The translations under genes were made by a program, and so were the position numbers. A stretch of DNA of 20,442 nucleotides, taken from a virus. The stretch's first letter is position 1, and the number at the start of each line of letters is the position of its first letter. The notes beneath the pieces were generated by a model that searched no databases, was not told where the DNA came from, and saw nothing but the letters and a program-made list of their open reading frames with translations. Shown piece by piece: positions 1 to 6,233 of this stretch. Location of the stretch: IMG/VR virus record IMGVR_UViG_3300022442_000002, positions 1 to 20,442 of that record. One strand, 5' to 3'.

Positions 1-1215
1 GGGCTACCTATACCGACAACAAAAGATGAAGATATTCAAGAGTTATTTAACGATATGCTTTTGGAGTTCTCGCAGGATATGCAGTCTATACATACACAGT
101 GCCATAGAGAAGGCACGATATGGATATGGCCGTCTTATGATTCGAGGGAACGGCGATTACGCTGGGAGTTTATACCAGATGAAGCTGTTTCAGATATTAT
201 CGTTGATATTAACACACGTGAAATTATCAAGATAATAGTTGATGAAGAGATAACGATAACCACCGATTATAATAAGACTGATAACGTACGGAGACGGCGG
301 GAATTCACACGCGAGAAAATCACGGTTACATGGTCGGGTGAAATACCTGAAAATGTTAATAATGAATCCTATAGGAATCCGGTTAGTATATTGCCTATCC
401 CATTCGCCAATAACAAAGACGGTGAAGGGCATAGAGGGTATTCAGATTATGAGCGAATAATAGCGGATCTAAAAGATTACAACGATATAGATTTTGCACA
501 GTCTAATATGTTAGCGAAATTCAAGATTAAACAAATACAGTATTTTTCAAGCAGCGTTGATGAATGGCTGGAAAATAACGGGTATGATTCACTTGCCGAC
601 GTTGATATTTCTAAAACAGATTTTATCATGAATAAATATGATGCTGAGAAAACAGAATATCTATTCCCTCAATCTGCACATGAAGCTTGGGAGGCTGCGC
701 TAAAAAGGAAATTCCGCAAAATAGTAGAAGGTTCTGGCTTACCTGAGCTTCTATGGGGTTCTAATATAACGGGTAACCAGGCTTCACCCGAGCAACAAAT
801 GAATACCTTTGTTTTATACGTAAAAAACAAGCAATCGCAGAAAACACAGATGTATTATGAGCTTTTCGAAGCTTCTATTCAGCTTCTATCGGCTGCAGGT
901 GAAATACCGGATATACCTGATTTTGAAATACGCTGGAATGATCTATCAGCAATAAGCGAAAAGGTAAAATCAGAAATATTCAGTAATTTTGCAAGCGGCG
1001 TATCTGCGCTTATAGATGTAGCAGGCATAACAAAAGAGCAATTGCAACAGCTATGGGAACAAATGTATCCACAGATAACAGAAGATGATATGGAAGAATT
1101 CAAACAGCAGCTTACTGATATGGCAGGGCATAAACAATATAAAGACGCTGATTTCTTGCAGACAATGGACCTTGGGGAAAACGGGGAATTAGAAGATGAC
1201 GAAGCAGGAGTATAA
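1..1215 (+). CDS. Phage portal protein (5' end missing)
   Basis: Open reading frame from the first base of the window; 404 residues are visible and the N-terminus lies outside. The portal is the dodecameric ring at one capsid vertex through which DNA is packaged and ejected. The sequence recalls SPP1 gp6/HK97-type portals: a beta-rich part at about residues 40-120, the segment PVSILPIPFANN, then an acidic helix SDYERIIADLKDYNDID, where portals carry their wing/stem helices, and an acidic Glu/Asp-rich C-terminus. The next gene (Mu F-like) and the protease, capsid order are the usual neighbours of a portal, which is the strongest support. An ATG at 55 is in frame but internal, since the frame is open to the window edge. 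It overlaps the next gene by 20 bases. Family assignment rests on remembered motifs plus synteny. Confidence 0.8.
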   Translation, partial: GLPIPTTKDEDIQELFNDMLLEFSQDMQSIHTQCHREGTIWIWPSYDSRERRLRWEFIPDEAVSDIIVDINTREIIKIIVDEEITITTDYNKTDNVRRRREFTREKITVTWSGEIPENVNNESYRNPVSILPIPFANNKDGEGHRGYSDYERIIADLKDYNDIDFAQSNMLAKFKIKQIQYFSSSVDEWLENNGYDSLADVDISKTDFIMNKYDAEKTEYLFPQSAHEAWEAALKRKFRKIVEGSGLPELLWGSNITGNQASPEQQMNTFVLYVKNKQSQKTQMYYELFEASIQLLSAAGEIPDIPDFEIRWNDLSAISEKVKSEIFSNFASGVSALIDVAGITKEQLQQLWEQMYPQITEDDMEEFKQQLTDMAGHKQYKDADFLQTMDLGENGELEDDEAGV

Positions 1216-2173
1216 TGCAGCTTATTCAGCAGCACGAAGGAAAGCCGGTAGGCTAACTGCTGCAGGTATGCGCGAATTAAAAACAACATATGAAAAAGCG
1301 GGTGAAGATGTTGCCCGTGTTGTCCGCGATGCGAAAGCGCGTTCGTTATCTGATTTGACTATTCAATCAAGGGAAGGTATCAGAAAACAATTAGAAGACG
1401 GCGCGAATAATATTCGGAATGATCTTGATAACATGCTTAATAAACAGATGCGTAGGGCTTCTAAAACCATAACAGATATTGACGCTAAATACCTGAAAGA
1501 AGCGCTCCCTACAGGTATAAATATAACAGCGGCGGGTATAGAATCAGTATCGGCGATTGTTAATGAGCGGGTAGTAAGATCCGTTATTAACCGTATTTTT
1601 TCGGACGGTTATACGCTGAGCGAAAGAATCTGGCGGGCTGGTTCCGATTATCCGGTTCAAATGAATCGGGTATTGGCTGCAGGTTTCGCACAAGGGCGCG
1701 ATCCTGTGAAAATAGCTAAGGATATGGAAGTATATATTGCAGACGGGAAGAGGAAACTTGCCGAGCGATACGGGCCTAATCTCAGATCGGGAACTAAACA
1801 GTGGGTTAAGCGTATCCGGGGAAAGGTTGATTATAGAGCTTTGAGGCTTGTGCGGAGTGAATTGTATATGTCTTTGCAGGAAGCGGGCCGGGAATCCGGA
1901 AGGGCTAACCCCGGGGCTATGGATCAATACGATTGGATACTGAATCCAGGACGGCAGCAGTGGGGTTGCGTTTGCCCTGATAATGCCGCAGGGAGTCCGT
2001 ATACATATCAGAATGTGCCGAGTTATCCGCATCCGCATTGTGCATGTAGAACACAAGCGAGACTAAGAAAAAGAAAAACGTTTGTAAATGATCTTAAAAA
2101 ATGGTCGAGAGGGCAAGACGTAGAATATCTCGATCAATGGAATAGGGAGTTTTATGTGCCCGCGACGCAATAA
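1196..2173 (+). CDS. Mu F-like minor head protein
   Basis: 325 residues. The C-terminal third carries the signature of the phage Mu gpF/SPP1 gp7 head morphogenesis family: an RxxRSELYMSLQEAGRESG helix, then WGCVCPDNAAGSPY (about residues 257-270) and PHPHCACRTQ (about 276-285), i.e. the paired Cys and HPxCxC motif typical of this domain. The N-terminal part is helical and Arg/Lys rich. These proteins bind the portal inside the procapsid and may travel with the ejected DNA. The start at 1196 lies inside the portal gene (20-base overlap), so translation is probably coupled. The position between portal and protease matches many siphophages. Confidence 0.86.
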   Translation: MTKQEYNAAYSAARRKAGRLTAAGMRELKTTYEKAGEDVARVVRDAKARSLSDLTIQSREGIRKQLEDGANNIRNDLDNMLNKQMRRASKTITDIDAKYLKEALPTGINITAAGIESVSAIVNERVVRSVINRIFSDGYTLSERIWRAGSDYPVQMNRVLAAGFAQGRDPVKIAKDMEVYIADGKRKLAERYGPNLRSGTKQWVKRIRGKVDYRALRLVRSELYMSLQEAGRESGRANPGAMDQYDWILNPGRQQWGCVCPDNAAGSPYTYQNVPSYPHPHCACRTQARLRKRKTFVNDLKKWSRGQDVEYLDQWNREFYVPATQ

Positions 2174-2175
2174 AA

Positions 2176-2226
2176 TGCACCTGTTATATAGTAACTTGAC
2201 ATTTTCTTTGTTAGGGTGCAAAATAT
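2176..2226 (+). promoter_or_regulatory. Candidate promoter with inverted repeat before the protease gene
   Basis: TTGACA at 2196-2201 is a consensus -35 box. CAAAAT at 2219-2224 (17-base spacer) or AAATAT at 2221-2226 would serve as -10. An inverted repeat TGCACC (2176-2181)/GGTGCA (2215-2220) brackets the -35 box, and a smaller dyad GTTA/TAAC lies at 2183-2195, so a regulator could bind here. The string CTTGACATTTT also occurs in the promoter at 6198. The 68-base gap between genes is unusual for this otherwise tightly packed module. The -10 match is imperfect. Confidence 0.5.
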
Positions 2227-2241
2227 AAAGAAGGATATAAT

Positions 2242-3360
2242 ATGATTAGATTCCAATTAGAAGGATTCGTAGGCGATGAAATTACCCCGGTGGGTGTAAG
2301 CGAGAAATTAACGGAAGCTGCAGGCGATGATATAACCGTTGATCTGTATACAGTAGGCGGTCAAATATACGACGGTATAGAAGTATATAATCGTATCGCC
2401 AATTATCCGGGCAAGAAAACCGCTGTACTAGGTGGGTTGGTTGCATCTATCGGAACATATATTTCTACTGCCTTCGATACTATCCAGGCGCAGAGTTCAA
2501 CTGTTTTCATGGTTCATAATGCCGGTAGTATGATGATCGGCGATGCGGACGCAATGGAAAAAGAAGCAAAGGAACTACGGAAGCTTAATAATCATATTGC
2601 AGAGCGATTAGCAGAGCGAAGCGGCAAAAAGAAAAAAGATATACTTGATATGATGGACGCTGAGACTTACTTGTATGGTCAAGAAATTGTAGATCAAGGT
2701 TTTGCAGATGAATTACTTGAAAACAAAAATGCCGTTGCACTTGATAAAGATGCGTGTAAACGTCTTATAGCTTCGGCAAAAGAAGAACATAAGAATAGAA
2801 TAGCAGCTAAAAATAAAAAACCTGAAGAAAAGGGGAATGATACTGTCAATGATGGTATTAGAATAATAACGAATAAGGAGATTCAGACTATGGACAAAAA
2901 AGAGTTGCTTCAAAGAATCGACGTCCTAAGACAGAATGGCGATATTACGCTCCTGGAAATCGCCAAGTCGATGGGCCTCGAAAATCAGATTGTAACCGAA
3001 GAAACACGGCAGGCGGTTGAAACCGTCAATCGTTTCAACGAAGCCGGTATCAAAGATATTGAAGCTGAGATGAAAAGGTTACAGGAAAAGGCCGAAAAGG
3101 CAGAAAAGGCAGAGCGCGAAAACACACTGCTTGAAAACTTCGGCCCTCGAAAGAACAAGGACGGTTCTGTAAATGTTGTACGTGATTACGCGGAAAAGGT
3201 ATACAATAGTGAAACATCTATTGAAGATATCAAGAACGATGAAATCATGAAACGGCTGCAGGCGCAAAATGCTGATTATACCTCCGAAGCAAATAGGCTT
3301 GGAGTTGTAGAGGAGCAGCAGAAACAGAAAAACGACGGCCCTAAGACCGTTAAATATTAA
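2242..3360 (+). CDS. ClpP-like prohead protease with C-terminal scaffold domain
   Basis: 372 residues in two parts. Residues about 1-165 are a ClpP/SppA-type serine protease as used for prohead maturation. The nucleophile is Ser69 in GGLVASIGTY, the general base His92 in FMVHNAGS, and the acid probably Asp136 or Asp139 in DMMDAETYLYG. Residues about 170-216 are a Lys/Glu-rich linker. Residues 217-372 are helical, with a Lys/Glu/Ala coiled-coil stretch near 280-295, as expected for a scaffolding protein. Such fusions put the protease inside the procapsid, where it cleaves scaffold and itself. The start ATG at 2242 has an AAGAAGG-type site upstream. It lies between the Mu F-like and capsid genes, as in other siphophages. 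An in-frame internal start is listed separately. Confidence 0.88.
   Translation: MIRFQLEGFVGDEITPVGVSEKLTEAAGDDITVDLYTVGGQIYDGIEVYNRIANYPGKKTAVLGGLVASIGTYISTAFDTIQAQSSTVFMVHNAGSMMIGDADAMEKEAKELRKLNNHIAERLAERSGKKKKDILDMMDAETYLYGQEIVDQGFADELLENKNAVALDKDACKRLIASAKEEHKNRIAAKNKKPEEKGNDTVNDGIRIITNKEIQTMDKKELLQRIDVLRQNGDITLLEIAKSMGLENQIVTEETRQAVETVNRFNEAGIKDIEAEMKRLQEKAEKAEKAERENTLLENFGPRKNKDGSVNVVRDYAEKVYNSETSIEDIKNDEIMKRLQAQNADYTSEANRLGVVEEQQKQKNDGPKTVKY
2890..3360 (+). CDS. Internal in-frame start: separate scaffolding protein
   Basis: Within the protease-scaffold gene, an ATG at 2890 (codon 217, same frame) is preceded by AAGGAG at 2875-2880 with a 9-base spacer. That is the same kind of strong ribosome binding site found before the decoration and capsid genes. 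Use of this start gives a 156-residue protein (MDKKELLQRIDVLRQNG...) made only of the scaffold part. This is the arrangement of lambda C/Nu3, where the short product is the main scaffold and the long one supplies the protease. The start sits exactly at the linker-scaffold junction, which supports it. It remains a prediction. Confidence 0.62.
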   Translation: MDKKELLQRIDVLRQNGDITLLEIAKSMGLENQIVTEETRQAVETVNRFNEAGIKDIEAEMKRLQEKAEKAEKAERENTLLENFGPRKNKDGSVNVVRDYAEKVYNSETSIEDIKNDEIMKRLQAQNADYTSEANRLGVVEEQQKQKNDGPKTVKY

Positions 3361-3366
3361 TTTCAG

Positions 3367-3403
3367 TTGCTATCTCTTTAAGGTAAATTGTCATGGATAG
3401 CAA
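3367..3403 (+). other. Hairpin in the leader of the decoration gene
   Basis: TTGCTATC at 3367-3374 is the exact reverse complement of GATAGCAA at 3396-3403, with a 21-base loop. No T-run follows, so it is not a standard intrinsic terminator. It lies just before AAGGAG and the start of the decoration gene, where an mRNA processing or stabilising structure upstream of the most abundant head proteins would make sense. Confidence 0.4.
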
Positions 3404-3420
3404 ATAAAAAGGAGTAAAAC

Positions 3421-3798
3421 ATGGCTGCAAATGTATATATTCAGAAAGAAAACGTCGATCATGTACGTTTTAAAAACGATACCGGCGCCGATGTATCGCA
3501 GTACGATTTCGAGGTTGTAGGGCCTTACGCTGCTGTCGCCGATGCCGATATTTCAAGCGGTTCAGTCGGTTCCTGGCACGTTGAAGAGGGTATTCAGATT
3601 CAGAGCGATGAACTTGAAACCAGTGAAGATACCTTCGGAACTGAGGGACAGGCCGTATACTGGAATGCAACTAACTTGACGTTCAGCGATACGGAAACGG
3701 TTGGTTACTATCTCGTCGGTTATCTTGTGAGAACAAAAGACACTAACGGTATGATAGTATTCGAGAAACTACGTTATGCCGAAGTTGTAACGAGCTAA
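3421..3798 (+). CDS. Capsid decoration/stabilisation protein (DUF2190-like)
   Basis: 125 residues, beta-rich, no signal peptide. The pattern of a short beta domain with a GQAVYWNA motif near residue 79 and a GYYLVGYLVRTKDT segment near 100 resembles the DUF2190/lambda-head-decoration type proteins that sit on the outside of the capsid lattice. The place directly between scaffold and major capsid protein, the length and the strong AAGGAG site fit. The capsid gene follows after 14 bases, so the two are almost certainly co-expressed. The family call is from remembered pattern and position. Confidence 0.72.
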   Translation: MAANVYIQKENVDHVRFKNDTGADVSQYDFEVVGPYAAVADADISSGSVGSWHVEEGIQIQSDELETSEDTFGTEGQAVYWNATNLTFSDTETVGYYLVGYLVRTKDTNGMIVFEKLRYAEVVTS

Positions 3799-3812
3799 AT
3801 AAGGAGTAAAAT

Positions 3813-5024
3813 ATGGCTGTAAAAATAATTAACGCAGATACGATAGCTAAGGAACGATACAACGCAGGGCATACCAGCCCGGTTCGTATTTTCCAAGGGA
3901 ACGCACGGGAAAACCTTAGATCGGCTGAACCGCGAATAATCGGTGATCCGATGTTCGTTCAAATGGGTTCCGAACGCTGGGAAGATTCCGCAGGTTATCA
4001 TAAACTATGGAATGAAATTGAAGATACAAGAAATCGTGTAAACGCGGCACAGACGCCAAGTGCATCCGATCTTGAAGACCTTCTCGGTAAAATCTTCATA
4101 GATATAACCCGTCGAGCGCAGGAATCTCCGGATCTTACAAGTAGAATTTGTACAGAAATAACCGATCTTGGTTTTCCTGAGACAATCAATCTAAGGGAAA
4201 TATACAAATACCGTGGTGATTTCCAAGAAATCGCCGGTACGAATGATAGTGTACCTTTGATTGAACAGACTCTTGGAGAGACTGATACGGTTGATCTTAA
4301 GATACGCGCTTTAGGCTGGAAAGATAGCCTAAAGAACATGCTGTATAACAGGCTGCATTCTATGCAGAAAGTAACACAGGCTGTTGCCGATGCCGACGTT
4401 GATAAACGTAACGAATTGACTGTAGGTGAAATAGTAGGCACTACTTACGATTCGAGTCAGAAACAGGCTGCTGATACAACCGCCAATTCGACGTATGATG
4501 TGAAAACATATAATACGTTTCGTAAGGCGATTAAAAAGCTTCGTGGCTTGAAAGACTACCGCACAGAGCGTAAGATTGCAGTTCCTACCATTTCGGTTCT
4601 CTGTAATTCTTATGATACCTGGACGATTCAGCGAGTGATAGGCGGACAGCTTACCACTGGCGGCGCGAATGGTACGCTTAATACTATTAACGCACAGGCG
4701 CTCCCGATAGGTGAAATAATCGAATACGATCAGGGTATTAACGATGGTTTTACTTGGGGTAAGGAAACACTCGATTATCCGGGTGTAACTGCAGGTGAAT
4801 GTTATATATTCGTACCCCGTGAGTATTCTTGGGTTATGAATAAACGTCCGCTTACCATGGAAACCGGTATGGGTTCCGTGCTGCAGCTTTCCACAGAGGA
4901 AAGAGCATGGTACAGAGTACAGGCAGAGTTTCTTAAGATTTTGCTTGGTTCGAGTTATTCAGGTACTGCACTTGGTAGTGGCTACGGGGCAATTGTGAAG
5001 CTCACACTCCCTACGGATAGCTAA
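3813..5024 (+). CDS. Major capsid protein
   Basis: 403 residues; strong AAGGAG site 8 bases before ATG. The place after protease/scaffold and decoration genes and before a terminator, and the length, mark it as the major capsid protein, presumably of HK97 fold. Visible features are a helical N-terminal arm (about residues 25-110) rich in charged residues, a long E-loop-like region and a C-terminal domain with FVPREYSWVMNKRPLTMETG (about 330-350), then hydrophobic beta strands. No separate N-terminal cleavage site can be identified. Transcription ends just behind the gene, so capsid expression is separated from the neck and tail genes. Confidence 0.85.
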   Translation: MAVKIINADTIAKERYNAGHTSPVRIFQGNARENLRSAEPRIIGDPMFVQMGSERWEDSAGYHKLWNEIEDTRNRVNAAQTPSASDLEDLLGKIFIDITRRAQESPDLTSRICTEITDLGFPETINLREIYKYRGDFQEIAGTNDSVPLIEQTLGETDTVDLKIRALGWKDSLKNMLYNRLHSMQKVTQAVADADVDKRNELTVGEIVGTTYDSSQKQAADTTANSTYDVKTYNTFRKAIKKLRGLKDYRTERKIAVPTISVLCNSYDTWTIQRVIGGQLTTGGANGTLNTINAQALPIGEIIEYDQGINDGFTWGKETLDYPGVTAGECYIFVPREYSWVMNKRPLTMETGMGSVLQLSTEERAWYRVQAEFLKILLGSSYSGTALGSGYGAIVKLTLPTDS

Positions 5025-5046
5025 GAAATAATCACTTAAAAATTAA

Positions 5047-5070
5047 CCCCCGCTATATGCGGGGGTTTTT
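5047..5070 (+). terminator. Bidirectional intrinsic terminator
   Basis: A perfect 7-base G/C stem CCCCCGC (5047-5053)/GCGGGGG (5059-5065) with a 5-base loop is followed by TTTTT at 5066-5070 on the plus strand. On the minus strand it is followed by a T-rich tract (complement of the A-rich 5036-5046). It ends the capsid transcript, and from the other side the minus-strand transcript of the small genes at 5106-5419. Confidence 0.9.
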
Positions 5071-5105
5071 AGTTTATAGCCATTAGTAGATGATGTTTAT
5101 ATTTT

Positions 5106-5273
5106 TTAAGTTATTATCGTGTTTATAATTTGCTCATATTCGCTTGCTCGATCGATTGGCCAACTGGTAACAAGCCCGCCTTCACGGTAAATAAGTCGTT
5201 TTACAATCCCGCATAAATCGTAAGAGATAACCAACAAGACTTTTACTCTGTTTTCGTTTTGCATATTTTGCAT
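5106..5273 (-). CDS. Small protein of unknown function (55 aa)
   Basis: ATG at 5273 going left, stop at 5106; starts MQNMQNENRVKVLLVISYDL and has no recognisable family. A clear Shine-Dalgarno element lies upstream: AAGGAGG complementary to 5289-5295 and a nearer AAAGGAT at 5282-5288 (9 bases from ATG). The composition is protein-like: a hydrophobic strand VKVLLVISY, then basic and acidic helical stretches. It follows another small minus-strand gene by 32 bases and ends just before the bidirectional terminator, so the two form an operon convergent with the capsid gene. No function is proposed; a phage-encoded host-modifying small protein is possible. Confidence 0.62.
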   Translation of the reverse strand: MQNMQNENRVKVLLVISYDLCGIVKRLIYREGGLVTSWPIDRASEYEQIINTIIT

Positions 5274-5305
5274 TGTTCAAAATCCTTTCCTCCTTATGTG
5301 TTTAT

Positions 5306-5419
5306 TTACCGGCCAATACCGGTATAATCGTAGTCAATACTCTGTTTGGCCGGGTGCTCTACCAAAGCCACATTGTCACTATTACGGTTCCAGCAAAGCA
5401 TGATATTTACTGCATTCAT
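5306..5419 (-). CDS. Very small protein of unknown function (37 aa)
   Basis: ATG at 5419 going left, stop at 5306; begins MNAVNIMLCWNRNSDNVAL. AAAGGAG complementary to 5426-5432 stands 6 bases before the ATG, an ideal ribosome binding site, which is the main support for a gene this short. No family is recognised. It is the first complete gene of the minus-strand pair and lies directly downstream (in its own direction) of the TACCGA box cluster, which could hold its control elements. Confidence 0.55.
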   Translation of the reverse strand: MNAVNIMLCWNRNSDNVALVEHPAKQSIDYDYTGIGR

Positions 5420-5442
5420 ATTCTTCTCCTTTTACTTTGTAG

Positions 5443-5545
5443 TACCGAACTACCGAACTTCCACAGATCGGTAATTTCGGTGATATACCGATAGTACCGA
5501 AGAACTCTCCCCCCCCCTAGGGGGGGAGTTCTTCGGTATTCGGTA
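5443..5545. repeat. Cluster of TACCGA/TCGGTA boxes
   Basis: Hexamer TACCGA occurs at 5443-5448, 5451-5456, 5486-5491 and 5495-5500. Its reverse complement TCGGTA occurs at 5468-5473, 5533-5538 and 5540-5545, and a one-mismatch copy TCGGTG at 5477-5482. Eight half-sites in both orientations within about 100 bases is far above chance. Such clusters serve as repressor/activator operators or as iteron-like replication initiator sites. No binding protein can be named. Confidence 0.65.
5495..5538. repeat. Strong palindrome with C-run/G-run centre
   Basis: TACCGAAGAACTC on the left and GAGTTCTTCGGTA on the right (5526-5538) flank a run of C, the centre CCTAGG and a run of G. The left arm has a few extra bases (the C-run is longer than the G-run), but otherwise the arms pair over about 18-20 bases. 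It lies just after the stop of the minus-strand remnant at 5555 and contains two of the TACCGA boxes. It could be a terminator-like or processing structure, an operator or an origin element. No good T-run follows in either direction. Long homopolymer runs also make this spot prone to sequencing error. Confidence 0.6.
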
Positions 5546-5554
5546 TCGGGCAAG

Positions 5555-5845
5555 TTAGGCCTCGCATAGTCTGCCGTCCTCTTTGGTTATTAGGCCTCGC
5601 CTCACAAGGCTTGCCAGTGCGTCATTAAACGCGCTTCGCTGTTTCTCGGTTTTTTCCTTGAATTGTTGAAGAGCAATTTCTTCATCTATCCCGTCGGCAC
5701 CTTCGATGATTTCCATTACCGCCGCCTGATTCCCCTGTAGTTTTCTTGGGGGTTTCGGCGTATGCCACCTATGACCCGGTCGCCACCTTCCCCCGCGTTG
5801 TGCACACTTTGCAGTGCAATTACGGGTTTTTCCTTCTAGAGCGCT
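5555..5845 (-). pseudogene. C-terminal remnant of a possible replication protein, or a 53 aa protein
   Basis: On the minus strand the frame is open from 5845 (just after an in-frame TGA at 5846-5848) to a stop at 5555. The only usable start is ATG at 5716, with a weak AGGCGG site, giving 53 residues (MEIIEGADGIDEEIALQQFK...LVRRGLITKEDGR). The open frame upstream of that ATG also reads like protein (TPKPPRKLQGNQAAVMEIIEG). The pattern RKLxGNQxAVxEII...F...LVRRGLI...DG is that of a winged-helix at the C-terminus of phage/plasmid AAA ATPase or primase-type replication proteins. This suggests a longer gene was cut short and only its end remains. The family call is tentative; a live 53-residue DNA-binding protein is the alternative. 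Confidence 0.45.
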
Positions 5846-5876
5846 TCACGAGGGAAAAACTACAAAATGCACTGCA
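5810..5876. repeat. Imperfect inverted repeat
   Basis: The 24 bases at 5810-5833 match the reverse complement of 5853-5876 at 19 of 24 positions: TGCAGTGCA and TTTTTCC are exact, the middle differs, and the loop is 19 bases. Beyond the arms, GTGCACAC (left) and TGTGTGCA at about 5886-5893 continue the symmetry. The repeat covers the break point of the minus-strand remnant frame. Confidence 0.5.
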
Positions 5877-6110
5877 TACCATGCATGTGTGCATCTTTGG
5901 CGATAATTAGTGTAATTATAGTTCCCATATGTAGCGTGTATCTGTTGCCCGTTTATTTTGATCTATAATTTTATATAGTGTATATAATTATGGAATCTTA
6001 GTTATAATTAAATAAAAATAAGCCCAAAAATAGGCTTACTACGCTATATATAGCGTAATAAGCCCTATGTTTATCAAGCGTTTTTATATTTTTTGTGCTT
6101 TAAATGGAAT
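5877..6110. other. AT-rich non-coding stretch with alternative hairpins
   Basis: I see no supported gene here. An 18-base perfect palindrome TACGCTATATATAGCGTA stands at 6040-6057. GGCTTA at 6033-6038 can pair either with TAAGCC at 6019-6024 or with TAAGCC at 6059-6064 (then enclosing the palindrome). Read on the minus strand, the second choice is a long antiterminator-like hairpin, and the first is a short stem followed by a T-rich tract, an attenuator-like layout. The region 5955-6020 is very AT-rich and holds several TATAAT-like strings without clear -35 boxes. Confidence 0.45.
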
Positions 6111-6112
6111 AT

Positions 6113-6152
6113 AAAAAAACCGGGGTTCGTAAAGGAGATTACGTAACCCCGG
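6113..6152 (-). terminator. Intrinsic terminator for minus-strand transcription
   Basis: CCGGGGTT at 6120-6127 pairs with AACCCCGG at 6145-6152, and the stem extends inward by about five pairs past a one-base bulge. On the minus strand the stem is followed by seven T (complement of 6113-6119). On the plus strand no T-run follows, so it works leftward only. It would stop antisense transcripts entering the island from the neck genes. Confidence 0.7.
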
Positions 6153-6197
6153 CGGGCAAAAGAAAGATGGAAGAAGAGAACTATATTTGTATTGTAT

Positions 6198-6233
6198 CTT
6201 GACATTTTGGTTGTGTCAAGCGATAATAGAAGT
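6198..6233 (+). promoter_or_regulatory. Sigma-70 type promoter with dyad operator, leaderless start
   Basis: TTGACA at 6199-6204 and GATAAT at 6222-6227 are separated by exactly 17 bases: a full -35 and five of six -10 bases. The -35 lies in an inverted repeat CTTGACA (6198-6204)/TGTCAAG (6214-6220), a likely operator. The expected transcription start, about 7 bases after the -10, falls on the A of the ATG at 6234. It restarts transcription after the terminator at 5047 and so drives the neck and tail genes. Confidence 0.8.

Noticed and set aside
3998-4441. Antisense ORF under the capsid gene
   Set aside because: Shadow of the capsid coding sequence without start signals.
5273-5494. Plus-strand 73-codon ORF in the island
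   Set aside because: No ribosome site, and it lies opposite the two minus-strand small genes that have good ones.
6104-6202. Plus-strand 32-codon ORF (MEYKKTGVRKGDYVTPAGKR...)
   Set aside because: It reads like a protein, but has no ribosome binding site, spans the minus-strand terminator hairpin and ends inside the -35 box of the next promoter. Too weak to call.
6192-6233. Extended TTG start for the connector gene
   Set aside because: The extension is encoded by the promoter itself and has no good ribosome site; ATG 6234 is at the predicted transcription start.
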